A DNA stretch of 39,049 nucleotides from Lichenicola sp050954785 (GTDB lineage: Bacteria; Pseudomonadota; Alphaproteobacteria; Acetobacterales; Acetobacteraceae). The stretch spans positions 1-39,049 of the forward strand of contig JBPBQO010000147.1 in assembly GCA_050954785.1 (NCBI GenBank), read 5' to 3'. A model generated the notes under the pieces. It ran no database searches. It saw nothing but the letters and a program-made list of their open reading frames with translations, and was not told the origin of the DNA. The position numbers and the translations under genes are program-made. Positions 23,423-32,316 of this stretch are shown here, in pieces (within the stretch, counting starts at the first letter, position 1; the number at the start of each line of letters is the position of its first letter).

Positions 23423-24061
23423 ATGCCGATCCACCGCCGAACCCTGCTCGGCCGAGCGCCTGCCCTGCTGATACCGTTGCTGGGTGTCGGGCTGGGCACC
23501 GGGCCGATCCGTCCGGCGTTCGCGCAGCGGGCCGATGCCAGGATGGACCAGCGCGCGCTCGGCAGCCCGGACGCCAAGGTCGTGGTCCAGGAATGGTTTT
23601 CGCTGACCTGCACCCATTGCGCCCACTTCGCCCTGACCGTGTTCCCAGAGGTGAAGGCGAAGCTGATCGACACCGGCAAGGTGTTCTTCGTGTTCCACGA
23701 CTTTCCGCTGGACCAGCTCGCACTGGCCGCCGCCGCCGTTGCGCGCTCGCTGCCGCCGGACCGCTATCTGCCATTCATCGACAGCCTGTTCGCCAGCCAG
23801 GATCGCTGGGCGTTCGGCGCCGACCCGGCCACCGAACTCGGTCACCAGGCAGCGCTGGCCGGCATGGCGGGGCCGGAGTACCAGGCCCTGTCGCACGACC
23901 CGCTGCGCGACGCGATCATGGCCGAGCAGGATGACGGCCAGAAGCGCTACGACATCCAGGGCACGCCCACCTTCATTTTCGGCAACGACAAGGCAGGCTT
24001 GATCGAGACCTATGCCGACTTTGCCGCCGCCACGGAAAAGGCACTGGCGAAGCCGGGCTAG
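23423..24061 (+). CDS. DsbA-family thiol-disulfide oxidoreductase, copy 1
   Basis: A 212-residue exported thioredoxin-fold protein. The first 35 residues contain the twin-Arg/hydrophobic signal (MPIHRRTLLGRAPALLIPLL, cleavage near PAFAQ). The active site is WFSLTCTHCAHFALTVFPEV with Cys63-x-x-Cys66. The cis-proline loop is IQGTPTFIFGNDKAG. The helical insertion FIDSLFASQDRWAF is typical of DsbA/thioredoxin-4 proteins. It would act on disulfides in the periplasm. It is closely related to the next gene (24131-24760), indicating tandem duplication. Start at 23423; no other ATG fits the signal peptide. Confidence 0.9.
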   Translation: MPIHRRTLLGRAPALLIPLLGVGLGTGPIRPAFAQRADARMDQRALGSPDAKVVVQEWFSLTCTHCAHFALTVFPEVKAKLIDTGKVFFVFHDFPLDQLALAAAAVARSLPPDRYLPFIDSLFASQDRWAFGADPATELGHQAALAGMAGPEYQALSHDPLRDAIMAEQDDGQKRYDIQGTPTFIFGNDKAGLIETYADFAAATEKALAKPG

Positions 24062-24130
24062 TTTCCACGGCGACGTCCGCCGCACTCCCGATCTATTATC
24101 CTGGCCGACCCTTGTTGGAGTTTATCGTCG

Positions 24131-24760
24131 ATGAGCCTGTTTCGCCGCACCCTGCTTCTTGCCGGCATCGGCCTGCCTGCAGCCGCACTTCTGGATGGCG
24201 CTTCGTTCGGCTCCGCCCGCGCGGCCTCGGCCGATCCCCGCATGGCGCCACGCTCGCTCGGCAAGCCGGATGCGAAGATCGTGGTGCAGGAATGGTTCTC
24301 GCTGACCTGCACCCACTGCGCCCGCTTCAGCCAGGTCGTGTTTCCGGAGGTGAAGGCCAAGCTGATCGACACCGGACGGATCCGCTACGTGTTCTGTGAC
24401 TTCCCGCTAGACCAGGTGGCGCTCACCGCCGTGATGGTCGCCCGCGCGCTGCCGACAGAACGCTACGTACCGTTCGTCGAATCGCTGTTCGCCAGCCAGG
24501 ATCGCTGGGCGTTCTCGCAGAGCAACGACCCGCAGGTCGAACTCGCGCAGATGGCGGCGCTGGCCGGCATGTCGCACGACCTGTTCCAGAAGACGATCGA
24601 TGATCAGGGCCTGCGCCAGGCGATCCTGGACGAGCAGAACGTGGGTCAGGCAGCCTACAAGATCGACAGCACGCCCTCGTTCGTGTTCGGCAAGACGCTG
24701 TTTTCCGGCGAGATGGAATACGACACGTTCGCGAAGAAGGTGACCGAGGCCGAAGCCTGA
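24131..24760 (+). CDS. DsbA-family thiol-disulfide oxidoreductase, copy 2
   Basis: A 209-residue paralogue of the preceding gene. Signal peptide: MSLFRRTLLLAGIGLPAAAL, cleavage near ARAAS. Active site: WFSLTCTHCARFSQVVFPEV with Cys60-x-x-Cys63. Cis-Pro loop: KIDSTPSFVFGKTLFSG. The two copies share near-identical stretches (for example EVKAKLIDTG and SLFASQDRWAF) and long matching DNA segments about 700 bases apart. Differences include an extra cysteine in the second (YVFCDFPLDQ), where copy 1 has His. GGAG lies 10 bases before the ATG at 24131. It is followed 31 bases later by smc. Confidence 0.9.
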   Translation: MSLFRRTLLLAGIGLPAAALLDGASFGSARAASADPRMAPRSLGKPDAKIVVQEWFSLTCTHCARFSQVVFPEVKAKLIDTGRIRYVFCDFPLDQVALTAVMVARALPTERYVPFVESLFASQDRWAFSQSNDPQVELAQMAALAGMSHDLFQKTIDDQGLRQAILDEQNVGQAAYKIDSTPSFVFGKTLFSGEMEYDTFAKKVTEAEA

Positions 24761-24791
24761 TCCGAACGCGCTTCGAGGAGCGCGCGACCTC

Positions 24792-27700
24792 ATGCCCGTT
24801 CGGTTTGCCCGGCTCCGGATCGCGGGCTTCAAGAGCTTCGCCGAGCCGGTCAGTGTGGAAATTCTTCCAGGCCTGACCGGCATCGTCGGGCCGAACGGCT
24901 GCGGCAAGTCCAACGTCGTCGAGGCCCTGCGCTGGGGGATGGGCGAGAGCAGCGCCCGCTCGTTGCGCGGCGGCGAGATGGACGACCTGATCTTCGCCGG
25001 CACCGCGTCCCGCCCCGCACGAAACCTCGCCGAAGTGGTGCTTACCCTGGAGGAGGCGACCGGCCTCGCCCCGCCGCCGTTCCACGAGCAGCACGAGCTG
25101 CAGATCAGCCGGCGCATCGAGCGCGGCTCGGGCAGCTTCTACCGGGTGAACGGCCGCGAGGCCCGGGCGCGCGACGTACAGACCCTGTTCGCCGATCTCG
25201 CCAGCGGTGCGCGGTCCTCGGCGATGGTGAGCCAGGGCCGGGTGAGCGCCATCGTCAGCGCCCGCCCGGAGGAACGCCGTTCGATCCTGGAGGAAGCGGC
25301 CGGGATCACCGGGCTGCATGCCCGCCGCCATGAGGCCGAGCTGAAGCTGCGCGCCACCGACGGCAACATGGTGCGTGTCGAGGATCTGCGCCTGCAGCTC
25401 GATGCACGGGTGCAGGCTTTGTCCGAACAGGCGCAGCAGGCGGGCCGCTACCGCGAGGTCGGCACGCAGCTCCGCACCGCCGAGACGACGCTGCTGGCGT
25501 TGCTGCATGCCCGCGCCGCCCAAGCGGTCATCGAAGCCGGCGCTGCCCGGATCGCGACCCGGAGCGCTCTCGATGAGGCTGGGCACCATCTCGCCCGGGC
25601 GGTATCGACCGAGCAGGAAGCCGAAGCAGCGGTTCCTGTCTTGCGCGAAGCCGAGGCCGAAACACGCAGCCTGGCGGAACGCCGTCGGATCGAGGCGGAC
25701 ACAGCTGCGCAGGAGGGCGAGCGCGCCCGGCGCGACGCGGAGCAGGCGGACGCAAGGCTCGGCCACGCCGTGCGCGATCGCGACGAAGCCGCCGCCCGAC
25801 TGGCCGATGCGCGGGATGCCCTGTCGCGATTGACCACCGAACGGGATGCGCTGGACGAGGCGGCTGCCAGCCTCCCCGGCCGGCGGGACGCGGAAGAGGC
25901 CAGGCTGGTCCGGCTGCGCGAGCAGGTGCAGACGGCCGAGCATGCGGTGCAGGCGACCGCCGACGCCGCTGCCTCGGCCCAGACCGCACGTGCCGAATCC
26001 GTCCGCGACCAGGCCGGCGCCGATGCGCGTCTGTCGCGGGCGCAGGCCGTGTTGCGGCAGATCGACCAGGATCGGGCCCAAGCGCAGGCCCTGCTGCCCG
26101 ATCCGACCCAACTGCAGGCGCATGAACAGGCCTGCATCGATGCGGCACATGCCTTGGAGACGGCGGGCGAGGCATTGGAAGCGGCCCAGGCAGCCCATGC
26201 CGGCGCGTCCCGCGCTGCCGATGCAGCCCGGATCGAGGCGGCAGAGAGTCGTCGGCTGCACCAGGTGGCCAGCCAGTCGGTGCAGGAAGCCGAAACACGG
26301 GCAACCCGGCTGTCGGCCGAACACGCGGCGCTCGCCTTGCGCCTGCAGCAGGCTGAAGCAGGAATGCTGCCCCTCGCCGAACTGGAAGCTGCTTCACGTG
26401 CCGTGGCAATCGCGGATAGGGCGCGCACGGACGCGGTGGCTGCCCTGGAGAATGCGGAGGCCGCGCGGGCTGCTTCGGTGTCGGCACGAATCGAGACCGG
26501 CGCCCAGGTGCAGGAAGCCGGCCGGCAACGCAGCCAGATCGAGACGGCACTGCGCCAGGCGGAGACGGCTCATGCAGGCGCGGTCATCCAGCACGACACC
26601 GTGTCGCACGATCATGCCAAGGCGCTGGCGGCGATTCCGCCCGCCGAACTCCTGGCCACTGCACAGCGCGCACGAGCCGCCGCAGATACCGGGCTCGCCG
26701 CCGTACAAGCGCGGCTGGCCGACGCGGACGCGGCCCATGAGGCGGCGAATGCGGCGGCCCGTGATTCCGCGGCCGCGCTCTCCGGCCATCGTGACGCGCA
26801 CGGACGGCTGGGCGCCGAAATGGACGGGCTCGCTCAGGCCCTTTCGGTCGGCGACGACCATGGAGCCGCCTGGGACCCGGCCTGGAAAACGTTGGCGGAC
26901 GCGCTCGATGTTCCCGATGGGCTGGAGGCTGCGCTGGCCGCCTTCCTGTCCGATGGGCTCGAGGCTGCCTGCGAAGCCGATGCGCCACGCGCCTGGCTCG
27001 ACCTGCCGACACTGAACCTCGAAGCGCTGCCGTCCGGAGCGGTGGCACTCGACACGCTTGTCGCAGCACCCCCCAGGCTGGGCCGTGCGCTGTCCCGTGC
27101 CGGGCTGATCGACAGCACCGACGATGCGGCGGCCCGGCAAGCGGAGCTGCGCCCCGGCCAGTGCCTGGTGACGCGGGATGGCGGGTTGTGGCGCTGGGAC
27201 GGCTATCGCACCGTGCCCGGTCTTGCGAGCCAGGCCGCCTTGCGGCTGCAGCTTCGGAGCCGGCTGCGCGAGACACGCGCCAGGCACCATGATGCCGAAG
27301 CCGCCATCGCGCCGGCGGAACAGGAGGCTGCACGCTGCGCCGCTGAATCCGATGCCAGCCTCTGTGAGGCACGCTCTGCCAGGACCGCGCGCGCGGTCGC
27401 CGAGCAGGTGCTGGATAGGACCCGGAACGACGAGGCGCAGGCCGGACGACGCGACGCCGAGGCGCGCGTGCGACGGGACGCGCTGACACCGCATCTGGCT
27501 CGCACCGTCGCCGCCCGCGACGATGCCGAACGCGCTCTGCAGGCAGCGCATGCGGCCCTGGATGCGCTCGCCGACGCGGCCACTCTCGCGCGGACCCATG
27601 CGGCCTCGGTGCAGCGTGAGACCGACGCCATGGCCGCTGAAGACCAGGCTCGTTCGGCGCGCAGGACAGTGGAAGCCCGGCTGCAGCAGGCGCGTGCCGA

Positions 27701-29318
27701 TGCATCGGACCGGCTCGGACGGCATGCCGAAAGCGAGAACGCCAGTGCGGCTCTGGCGCCGCTGCTGGAACGAACCCGGGACGAGTCCGAAGCCGCGACC
27801 GCAAGGGTCGGCGCCATGCGGGATACATTCGCCGGGCTGGCCGCACCGGACGTCGGCGACCTGGCACTTCGGGGTGCACTCGACCGCGCCATGTCGGCGG
27901 ACCGGACGGAACAGGCCGCCCGGACCCAGCGCCGTACGGCCGAGACATCGCTGGCATCCAGCCTGGCCGAACGCGACCAACTGACCACCGCTTTTCGCGA
28001 CGGTCGCAGCCGGCTGGATGCACTCGCTGTCCGGCACGAGGCAGCGCTTGCCGAACAGGACGAGGTCACCCGTCTCGCCCGATCCCTTGCGGAAGCGGCG
28101 GCATTGCTGGCCGATCCGGTCGAGGCCACGGCACAGGCCAGTGCCGCGCGCGAGAAGCTCGGTGCGATCCGGGCGGAGGAGCGCGAGGCGGCCGAGGCAC
28201 GTGCAACGCTTGGTGCCGAACAGGCCGGGCATGATGCCAGGCGGGGCCCGCTCGAGGCCGGAATTGCCGACTGGCTGGCGCGCGGCACCACCGCCGAGGC
28301 GTCGCTCGGGTCCGTCGATGCCCGGCTGGCCGACGCGACGGCCGAGCAGTCGTTGCGCGCCGCCGGCCCAGCGGAGGCCGAGGCGCGTGCACAGGCACTC
28401 GACGCCGCAGGCCGGCTTGCGGCGGAGGCGCATCGCGCGGCGCAGGACCAGCTCGAACAGGCGGATGTGGCGCTGCACGAGGCCCAACTCGAGCGGCGCG
28501 CACGGGAAGCCGGCCTGGTCGACGCCCGCGAGAGCGTGTTGCGGGCGGACGCGCGACAGGAACAGGCGCAGGCAATCCTGGCTCAGATCCTGGTCGAGAC
28601 GCCGGAGCCGCCGGATTTCGTTCCGGCCGACCTGTCGGATTCGGCGGAAACCAGCCTGCGCCGGCGAATCGCCAGGCTCACGCGCGAGCGCGACGAGATC
28701 GGGCCGGTCAATCTGCGCGCCGAACTCGAATTGCAGTCGGCGGTGGAGCGGATTGCCGTCATCGAGCACGAGGCGCTCGAAATCGAAGAGGCGGTCAACC
28801 ATCTGCGCGGTCAGATCGACCAGTTGAACCGTGATGGCCGGGCGCGGCTGCTGGCAGTGTTCGAGACCGTCGACAAGCATTTCCAGGCATTGTTCGCACG
28901 CATGTTCAACGGCGGCCGCGCGCATCTCGGCATGGTCGGCTCGGATGACCCACTGAGTGCCGGGCTGGAAATCTACGCCCAGCCGCCGGGCAAGAAGCTC
29001 GCCACCCTGTCGCTGCTGTCCGGCGGCGAGCAGGCACTGACCGCGTTATCACTGATCTTTGCAGTGTTCCGCTGCAATCCTGCCCCGGTCTGCGTGCTGG
29101 ACGAGGTCGATGCGCCGCTCGACGATGCGAACGTGGATCGCTTCTGCGCGTTGCTGGGCGACATGGTGCAGGAAACCGGAACCAGGTTCCTGGTGGTGAC
29201 CCATCATCAACTGACCATGGCGCACATGGACCGGCTCTATGGGGTCACGATGCAGGAGCGTGGAGTAAGCCGGGTTCTCTCGGTGGATCTGGCGCGGGCG
29301 ACGGAGATGGTTGGCTAG
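24792..29318 (+). CDS. smc: Chromosome segregation ATPase SMC, long form
   Basis: A 1508-residue SMC protein that organises and segregates the chromosome with ScpA/ScpB. The N-terminal head has FARLRIAGFKSFAEPVSVEI and Walker A GPNGCGKS (33-40), with the SMC-specific SLRGGEMDDLIFAGT. The C-terminal head has the ABC signature LLSGGEQALTALSLIFAVFR (near 1409), then Walker B APVCVLDEVDAPLDDANVDR and FLVVTHHQLTMAHMDRLYGV. The two coiled coils, very rich in Ala, Arg and Glu, flank a hinge around residues 670-820. This is well above the about 1150-1200 residues of typical bacterial SMCs, the excess being in the coils. It is last in the DUF721/dsbA/dsbA/smc run. Start ATG 24792 agrees with the conserved N-terminus. 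Confidence 0.95.
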   Translation: MPVRFARLRIAGFKSFAEPVSVEILPGLTGIVGPNGCGKSNVVEALRWGMGESSARSLRGGEMDDLIFAGTASRPARNLAEVVLTLEEATGLAPPPFHEQHELQISRRIERGSGSFYRVNGREARARDVQTLFADLASGARSSAMVSQGRVSAIVSARPEERRSILEEAAGITGLHARRHEAELKLRATDGNMVRVEDLRLQLDARVQALSEQAQQAGRYREVGTQLRTAETTLLALLHARAAQAVIEAGAARIATRSALDEAGHHLARAVSTEQEAEAAVPVLREAEAETRSLAERRRIEADTAAQEGERARRDAEQADARLGHAVRDRDEAAARLADARDALSRLTTERDALDEAAASLPGRRDAEEARLVRLREQVQTAEHAVQATADAAASAQTARAESVRDQAGADARLSRAQAVLRQIDQDRAQAQALLPDPTQLQAHEQACIDAAHALETAGEALEAAQAAHAGASRAADAARIEAAESRRLHQVASQSVQEAETRATRLSAEHAALALRLQQAEAGMLPLAELEAASRAVAIADRARTDAVAALENAEAARAASVSARIETGAQVQEAGRQRSQIETALRQAETAHAGAVIQHDTVSHDHAKALAAIPPAELLATAQRARAAADTGLAAVQARLADADAAHEAANAAARDSAAALSGHRDAHGRLGAEMDGLAQALSVGDDHGAAWDPAWKTLADALDVPDGLEAALAAFLSDGLEAACEADAPRAWLDLPTLNLEALPSGAVALDTLVAAPPRLGRALSRAGLIDSTDDAAARQAELRPGQCLVTRDGGLWRWDGYRTVPGLASQAALRLQLRSRLRETRARHHDAEAAIAPAEQEAARCAAESDASLCEARSARTARAVAEQVLDRTRNDEAQAGRRDAEARVRRDALTPHLARTVAARDDAERALQAAHAALDALADAATLARTHAASVQRETDAMAAEDQARSARRTVEARLQQARADASDRLGRHAESENASAALAPLLERTRDESEAATARVGAMRDTFAGLAAPDVGDLALRGALDRAMSADRTEQAARTQRRTAETSLASSLAERDQLTTAFRDGRSRLDALAVRHEAALAEQDEVTRLARSLAEAAALLADPVEATAQASAAREKLGAIRAEEREAAEARATLGAEQAGHDARRGPLEAGIADWLARGTTAEASLGSVDARLADATAEQSLRAAGPAEAEARAQALDAAGRLAAEAHRAAQDQLEQADVALHEAQLERRAREAGLVDARESVLRADARQEQAQAILAQILVETPEPPDFVPADLSDSAETSLRRRIARLTRERDEIGPVNLRAELELQSAVERIAVIEHEALEIEEAVNHLRGQIDQLNRDGRARLLAVFETVDKHFQALFARMFNGGRAHLGMVGSDDPLSAGLEIYAQPPGKKLATLSLLSGGEQALTALSLIFAVFRCNPAPVCVLDEVDAPLDDANVDRFCALLGDMVQETGTRFLVVTHHQLTMAHMDRLYGVTMQERGVSRVLSVDLARATEMVG

Positions 29319-29360
29319 GCTCCATCTTTGACGGCAGGCACGTCGAACAGGATGGTCGGC

Positions 29361-29711
29361 ATGAAACTCATCAGGGCTATCGTCGCAGCGACCGCTTTTA
29401 CGGTGCTGGCCGGATGCGATGTCCAGTTCCATCCGAAGCAACCGGGAGACACTGCCTGCCTCGACCACCAGGTAAAGGACTTTCGTACTCCGCTCTACCA
29501 GGCTGTCGATATCTGCGGCACCCCGTTGCCAGATCTGACCGGAGATGCCGAGCTGCAGCGATACGCATCGGCCTACAACATTTCCTACCAGTACAATCCC
29601 CGGCTCGATGCCGAAATCAAACGCAAGAAATGGTCGCAGTCGATCCTGATCGGGACCCTGATCCCGAACGACTACAGCCTGAACTCCGCCGAGATTTCAG
29701 AAACGCCGTGA
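29361..29711 (+). CDS. Small predicted lipoprotein
   Basis: A 116-residue protein with a lipoprotein signal MKLIRAIVAATAFTVLAGCD; the lipobox LAGC places the lipidated cysteine at residue 19. The mature part has two further cysteines (ACLDHQ and DICGTPLPD) and a positively charged region IKRKKW. I do not recognise the family. The ATG at 29361 is preceded by in-frame ATGs at 29328 and 29352, which would lengthen the signal unnaturally. It follows smc by 42 bases and is convergent with the lyase-like gene across 11 bases. Confidence 0.68.
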   Translation: MKLIRAIVAATAFTVLAGCDVQFHPKQPGDTACLDHQVKDFRTPLYQAVDICGTPLPDLTGDAELQRYASAYNISYQYNPRLDAEIKRKKWSQSILIGTLIPNDYSLNSAEISETP

Positions 29712-29722
29712 AGGGCCGGCAA

Positions 29723-31318
29723 TCAGGTGCAGCCTCGATTGCCTGAAAGCGTGCGGAGAGTCACCGCGGGCTGGGCAGTCAGCGGCGAGGTCGGTGCCGG
29801 AACGAACAGACGTGTCCTGACGCCGTCGAACGCATCGGTGCGGATCGCGTCGTGCAGCGCGTCTAGGTCGCCTGCCAGCGAGCGATCCTCATCCAGAAAA
29901 GCAGTCAGCGCGCGAACCAAGGTCCGGTGGAACGTGCTTCCGTCACCGAGTACCAGGTCCGGCTGCAAATCGATCGCCTGCGCCGCGGTCATGAGTTCCG
30001 CCGCCGCCAGCAGTTGCAGACGCTCGACGATGGTCCCGGTCTTTTGCACGACCGGAACGGCCATCGTGGCATAATCCTCGAGCCCGTCGGCCACCGGCAT
30101 CACCCAGGCCGCCATCGGCATCGCGTCGTGTCCGATCCCGGCCACGAGGGACGCGACGGTCTTCTGCAGTGGCGCCAATCCGCTTCGGCCATTCGGTCGC
30201 GGCGTCAGGAAACGCGGCAACCCACTATTGCCGGACGACATCGATTGCATGATGCGGGCACCGGTCAAGGCAGCCGCTCGCGACAACGCCAGGCCGAGCG
30301 TCTCGAACGCGAGGGTCAGGTGGGTGGTATCGAAACTCGCAGTTCCGACGACGCGATCCGGATCGACCAGCACCGCCGGATTATCGTCCGACATGGCAAG
30401 CGCGAGTTCGACGGCGCGCGTGGCGGACCTGATCGCGTCCAGCGCGCACCCCAGGACCGACGGCGCACATCGGAAACTCAGCGGGTCGTGCAGCAGCCGC
30501 GCGACATCCGGCTGATCAAGGGCGCCGCCCTGCAACAGGCCCAGCATTTCGCCGGCGATCTCGGCCTGTCCCGGCACCGGATGCAGTGCCACGACATCCG
30601 CGCGCAGCGGCGACAGGTTGGCGCGCTGGCCCTCGAAGCTGAGCGACGCGCCCGCCACGATCGCGGCCAAGGTGCGCTCCGCATCCGCCACCACCAGCGC
30701 GCCCAGGCCGATGGAAGCCGCATTGGAAGACACTAAAGCGAGCCCGTCCTTCAGCCCGAGCTTGGGCGGAGCCAGGCCGGCACGCGCCAGGGCATCGGCA
30801 CCGGACAGGATCTCGCCGCCGAGCCTTGCCCGGCCGCCACCCAGCAGCACCGACGCGATGTGGGCCAGCGGCAGGAGATCGGCCTCTCCCAGCGATCCGG
30901 TCAGCGGGACCTGGGGATGGATGCCGGCGTTCAGCAGCGCCAGGTATGCCTCGACGACGGCAACCGACACCCCCGACGTCCCGACGGCGAATCCTGCAAG
31001 ACGCGCCAGCATGATGGCCCGCACCTGCTCGTCGGTCGCGATCGTGCCGACGCCGACGGCACGCGCCATCACCACCCGGCGCTGCACGTCTGCGTCGGCG
31101 GCGTCGAGCTTCGTATCCACAACTGCACCCAGACCGGTGGTGACGCCGTAGATCCGGGCACCGGAGGATGCGAGGCGCACCAGGACCCCATGCGAGGCTC
31201 GTATCCGTTCCAGCGCCTCGGGATGCAGGCGCACCGCCTGGCTTCCGCGTGCTGCCTCGGTGAGTCGGCGCGCCGTCAACGAGACCGGCCCGCCGATTTC
31301 CGGCATCGCCGGCATCAT
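29723..31318 (-). CDS. Aromatic amino acid ammonia-lyase homologue lacking the MIO tripeptide
   Basis: A 531-residue protein of the HAL/PAL superfamily by length and many aligned blocks: RIYGVTTGLGAVVDTKL, PLAHIASVLLGGG, PKLGLKDGLALVSSNAASIG, LSFRCAPSVLGCALDA, MSDDNPAVLV and DGLEDYATMAVP. Family enzymes form the MIO electrophile from Ala-Ser-Gly in GS-G-ASGDLAPLAH. Here the same place reads GSLGEADLLPLAH (residues 141-153, bases 30860-30898): only Glu-Ala replaces Ala-Ser-Gly, so MIO cannot form. Other catalytic positions also differ, e.g. the NGTQ asparagine region is SSNA and the QDxYSxRC region is HDPLSFRC. The loop tyrosine (YGV) and a Glu-Asp pair are kept. Ordinary ammonia-lyase activity is therefore unlikely. 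The start at 31318 overlaps the preceding dehydrogenase-like gene by four bases. Confidence 0.82.
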   Translation of the reverse strand: MMPAMPEIGGPVSLTARRLTEAARGSQAVRLHPEALERIRASHGVLVRLASSGARIYGVTTGLGAVVDTKLDAADADVQRRVVMARAVGVGTIATDEQVRAIMLARLAGFAVGTSGVSVAVVEAYLALLNAGIHPQVPLTGSLGEADLLPLAHIASVLLGGGRARLGGEILSGADALARAGLAPPKLGLKDGLALVSSNAASIGLGALVVADAERTLAAIVAGASLSFEGQRANLSPLRADVVALHPVPGQAEIAGEMLGLLQGGALDQPDVARLLHDPLSFRCAPSVLGCALDAIRSATRAVELALAMSDDNPAVLVDPDRVVGTASFDTTHLTLAFETLGLALSRAAALTGARIMQSMSSGNSGLPRFLTPRPNGRSGLAPLQKTVASLVAGIGHDAMPMAAWVMPVADGLEDYATMAVPVVQKTGTIVERLQLLAAAELMTAAQAIDLQPDLVLGDGSTFHRTLVRALTAFLDEDRSLAGDLDALHDAIRTDAFDGVRTRLFVPAPTSPLTAQPAVTLRTLSGNRGCT

Positions 31319-32316
31319 GCCCAGCGCAGCTTCTGGCCGATGCCGAGCCGACCGGCCTTCTGCAGCATGGCATGCCCCAGCGCGATGTCGGACAGCGACA
31401 ACCCGCGATGCCACAGCAGGATGGTTTCATCCTCGGTTTCGCGGCCCGGACGCAGGCCGGCGACGATCTGACCGAGTTCGGCATGCAATGTCGCCTCGGA
31501 CAGCAGCCCGGCCTCGACATGCGCGCGCAGGCTGCCGAACTTGCCGGCGCGGCACTGGCCCCAATCATCGACCACCATCTTGTCCATGATGCCGGTCAGC
31601 GACAGTTCGACCGCGCTCATGGTGCCGTAGGGCACGACCAGTGCGCCCGGCTTGATCCAGTCGGTGTGCAGCAACGGCTCGGGCGCCATCAGCCGGGACG
31701 CCTCGACCACGATGTCGGCGCCCTCGACGCAGCTCTGCCAGTCCGTCGTCACGACCACGGTCTTGCCGAGATCCTGGCTCAGCCGGGCGGCGAACACGTC
31801 GCGGCTCTCCGGACGCCGCGAATGGATACGGATCTCGTCGAAATCGAACAGCCGGTCGAGCAGCCGCACGTTCCAGTAGGCGGTGCCGCGTGCACCGATA
31901 TGCCCGAGCACCTTGGATGAGCTGCGCGCCAGGTATTTGGCGCCGATCGCCGTCATGGCACCGGTGCGCATGTCGGTGATGCCGCTCGCATCCAGGATCG
32001 CCCTGGGGATGCCGGTGCCGGGATCGAGCAGCAACAGCGTCGCCAGTTCGGAGGGCAGGCCGAGCGTGTAGTTGTCGACGAAATCGCCGACCACCTTGAC
32101 CCCGGCCAGGTTGATCGGCGCCTTCAGGGCGCCGCGCAGCACGTTGAAATGGCCGTTCGAGACGCCGGGCTCCAGATGCATGCGGGGCTCGATGACCGCC
32201 TCGCCACGACCCTGCGTCGCCAGGCTGGTCTCGATCGCCGCCAGGATCTCGTCATCGCCGATCGCCAATGCCTCGACATCGAACCGGTTGAGAAAATCGA
32301 TATAGATCGGCTGCAT
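31315..32316 (-). CDS. Ornithine cyclodeaminase / mu-crystallin family protein with altered active site
   Basis: A 333-residue NAD(P)-binding protein. Family blocks are LAGVKVVGDFVDNYTLGLPS, then LLDPGTGIPRAILDASGITD, RTGAMTAIGAKYLARSSS, the nucleotide-binding VLGHIGARGTAYWN, and ADIVVEASRLMAPEPLLHTD. In true ornithine cyclodeaminases an Asp follows the turn after the last of these (V-G-[SA]-D); here the turn reads YGTM with Met233. The usual deaminating Asp is therefore absent, and a reductase, dehydrogenase or imine-forming role is more likely. The start ATG at 32316 has AGGAG about 12 bases upstream and shares the bases CATG with the divergent MFS start. The stop overlaps the lyase-like gene (ATGA), so the two proteins are probably made together. 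Confidence 0.85.
   Translation of the reverse strand: MQPIYIDFLNRFDVEALAIGDDEILAAIETSLATQGRGEAVIEPRMHLEPGVSNGHFNVLRGALKAPINLAGVKVVGDFVDNYTLGLPSELATLLLLDPGTGIPRAILDASGITDMRTGAMTAIGAKYLARSSSKVLGHIGARGTAYWNVRLLDRLFDFDEIRIHSRRPESRDVFAARLSQDLGKTVVVTTDWQSCVEGADIVVEASRLMAPEPLLHTDWIKPGALVVPYGTMSAVELSLTGIMDKMVVDDWGQCRAGKFGSLRAHVEAGLLSEATLHAELGQIVAGLRPGRETEDETILLWHRGLSLSDIALGHAMLQKAGRLGIGQKLRWA

Noticed and set aside
26394..28925. Leftward open frame of about 840 codons inside smc
   Set aside because: Antisense shadow of the coiled-coil region; Gly/Arg/Leu/Pro composition, no motifs, and the smc frame is complete with both ATPase heads.
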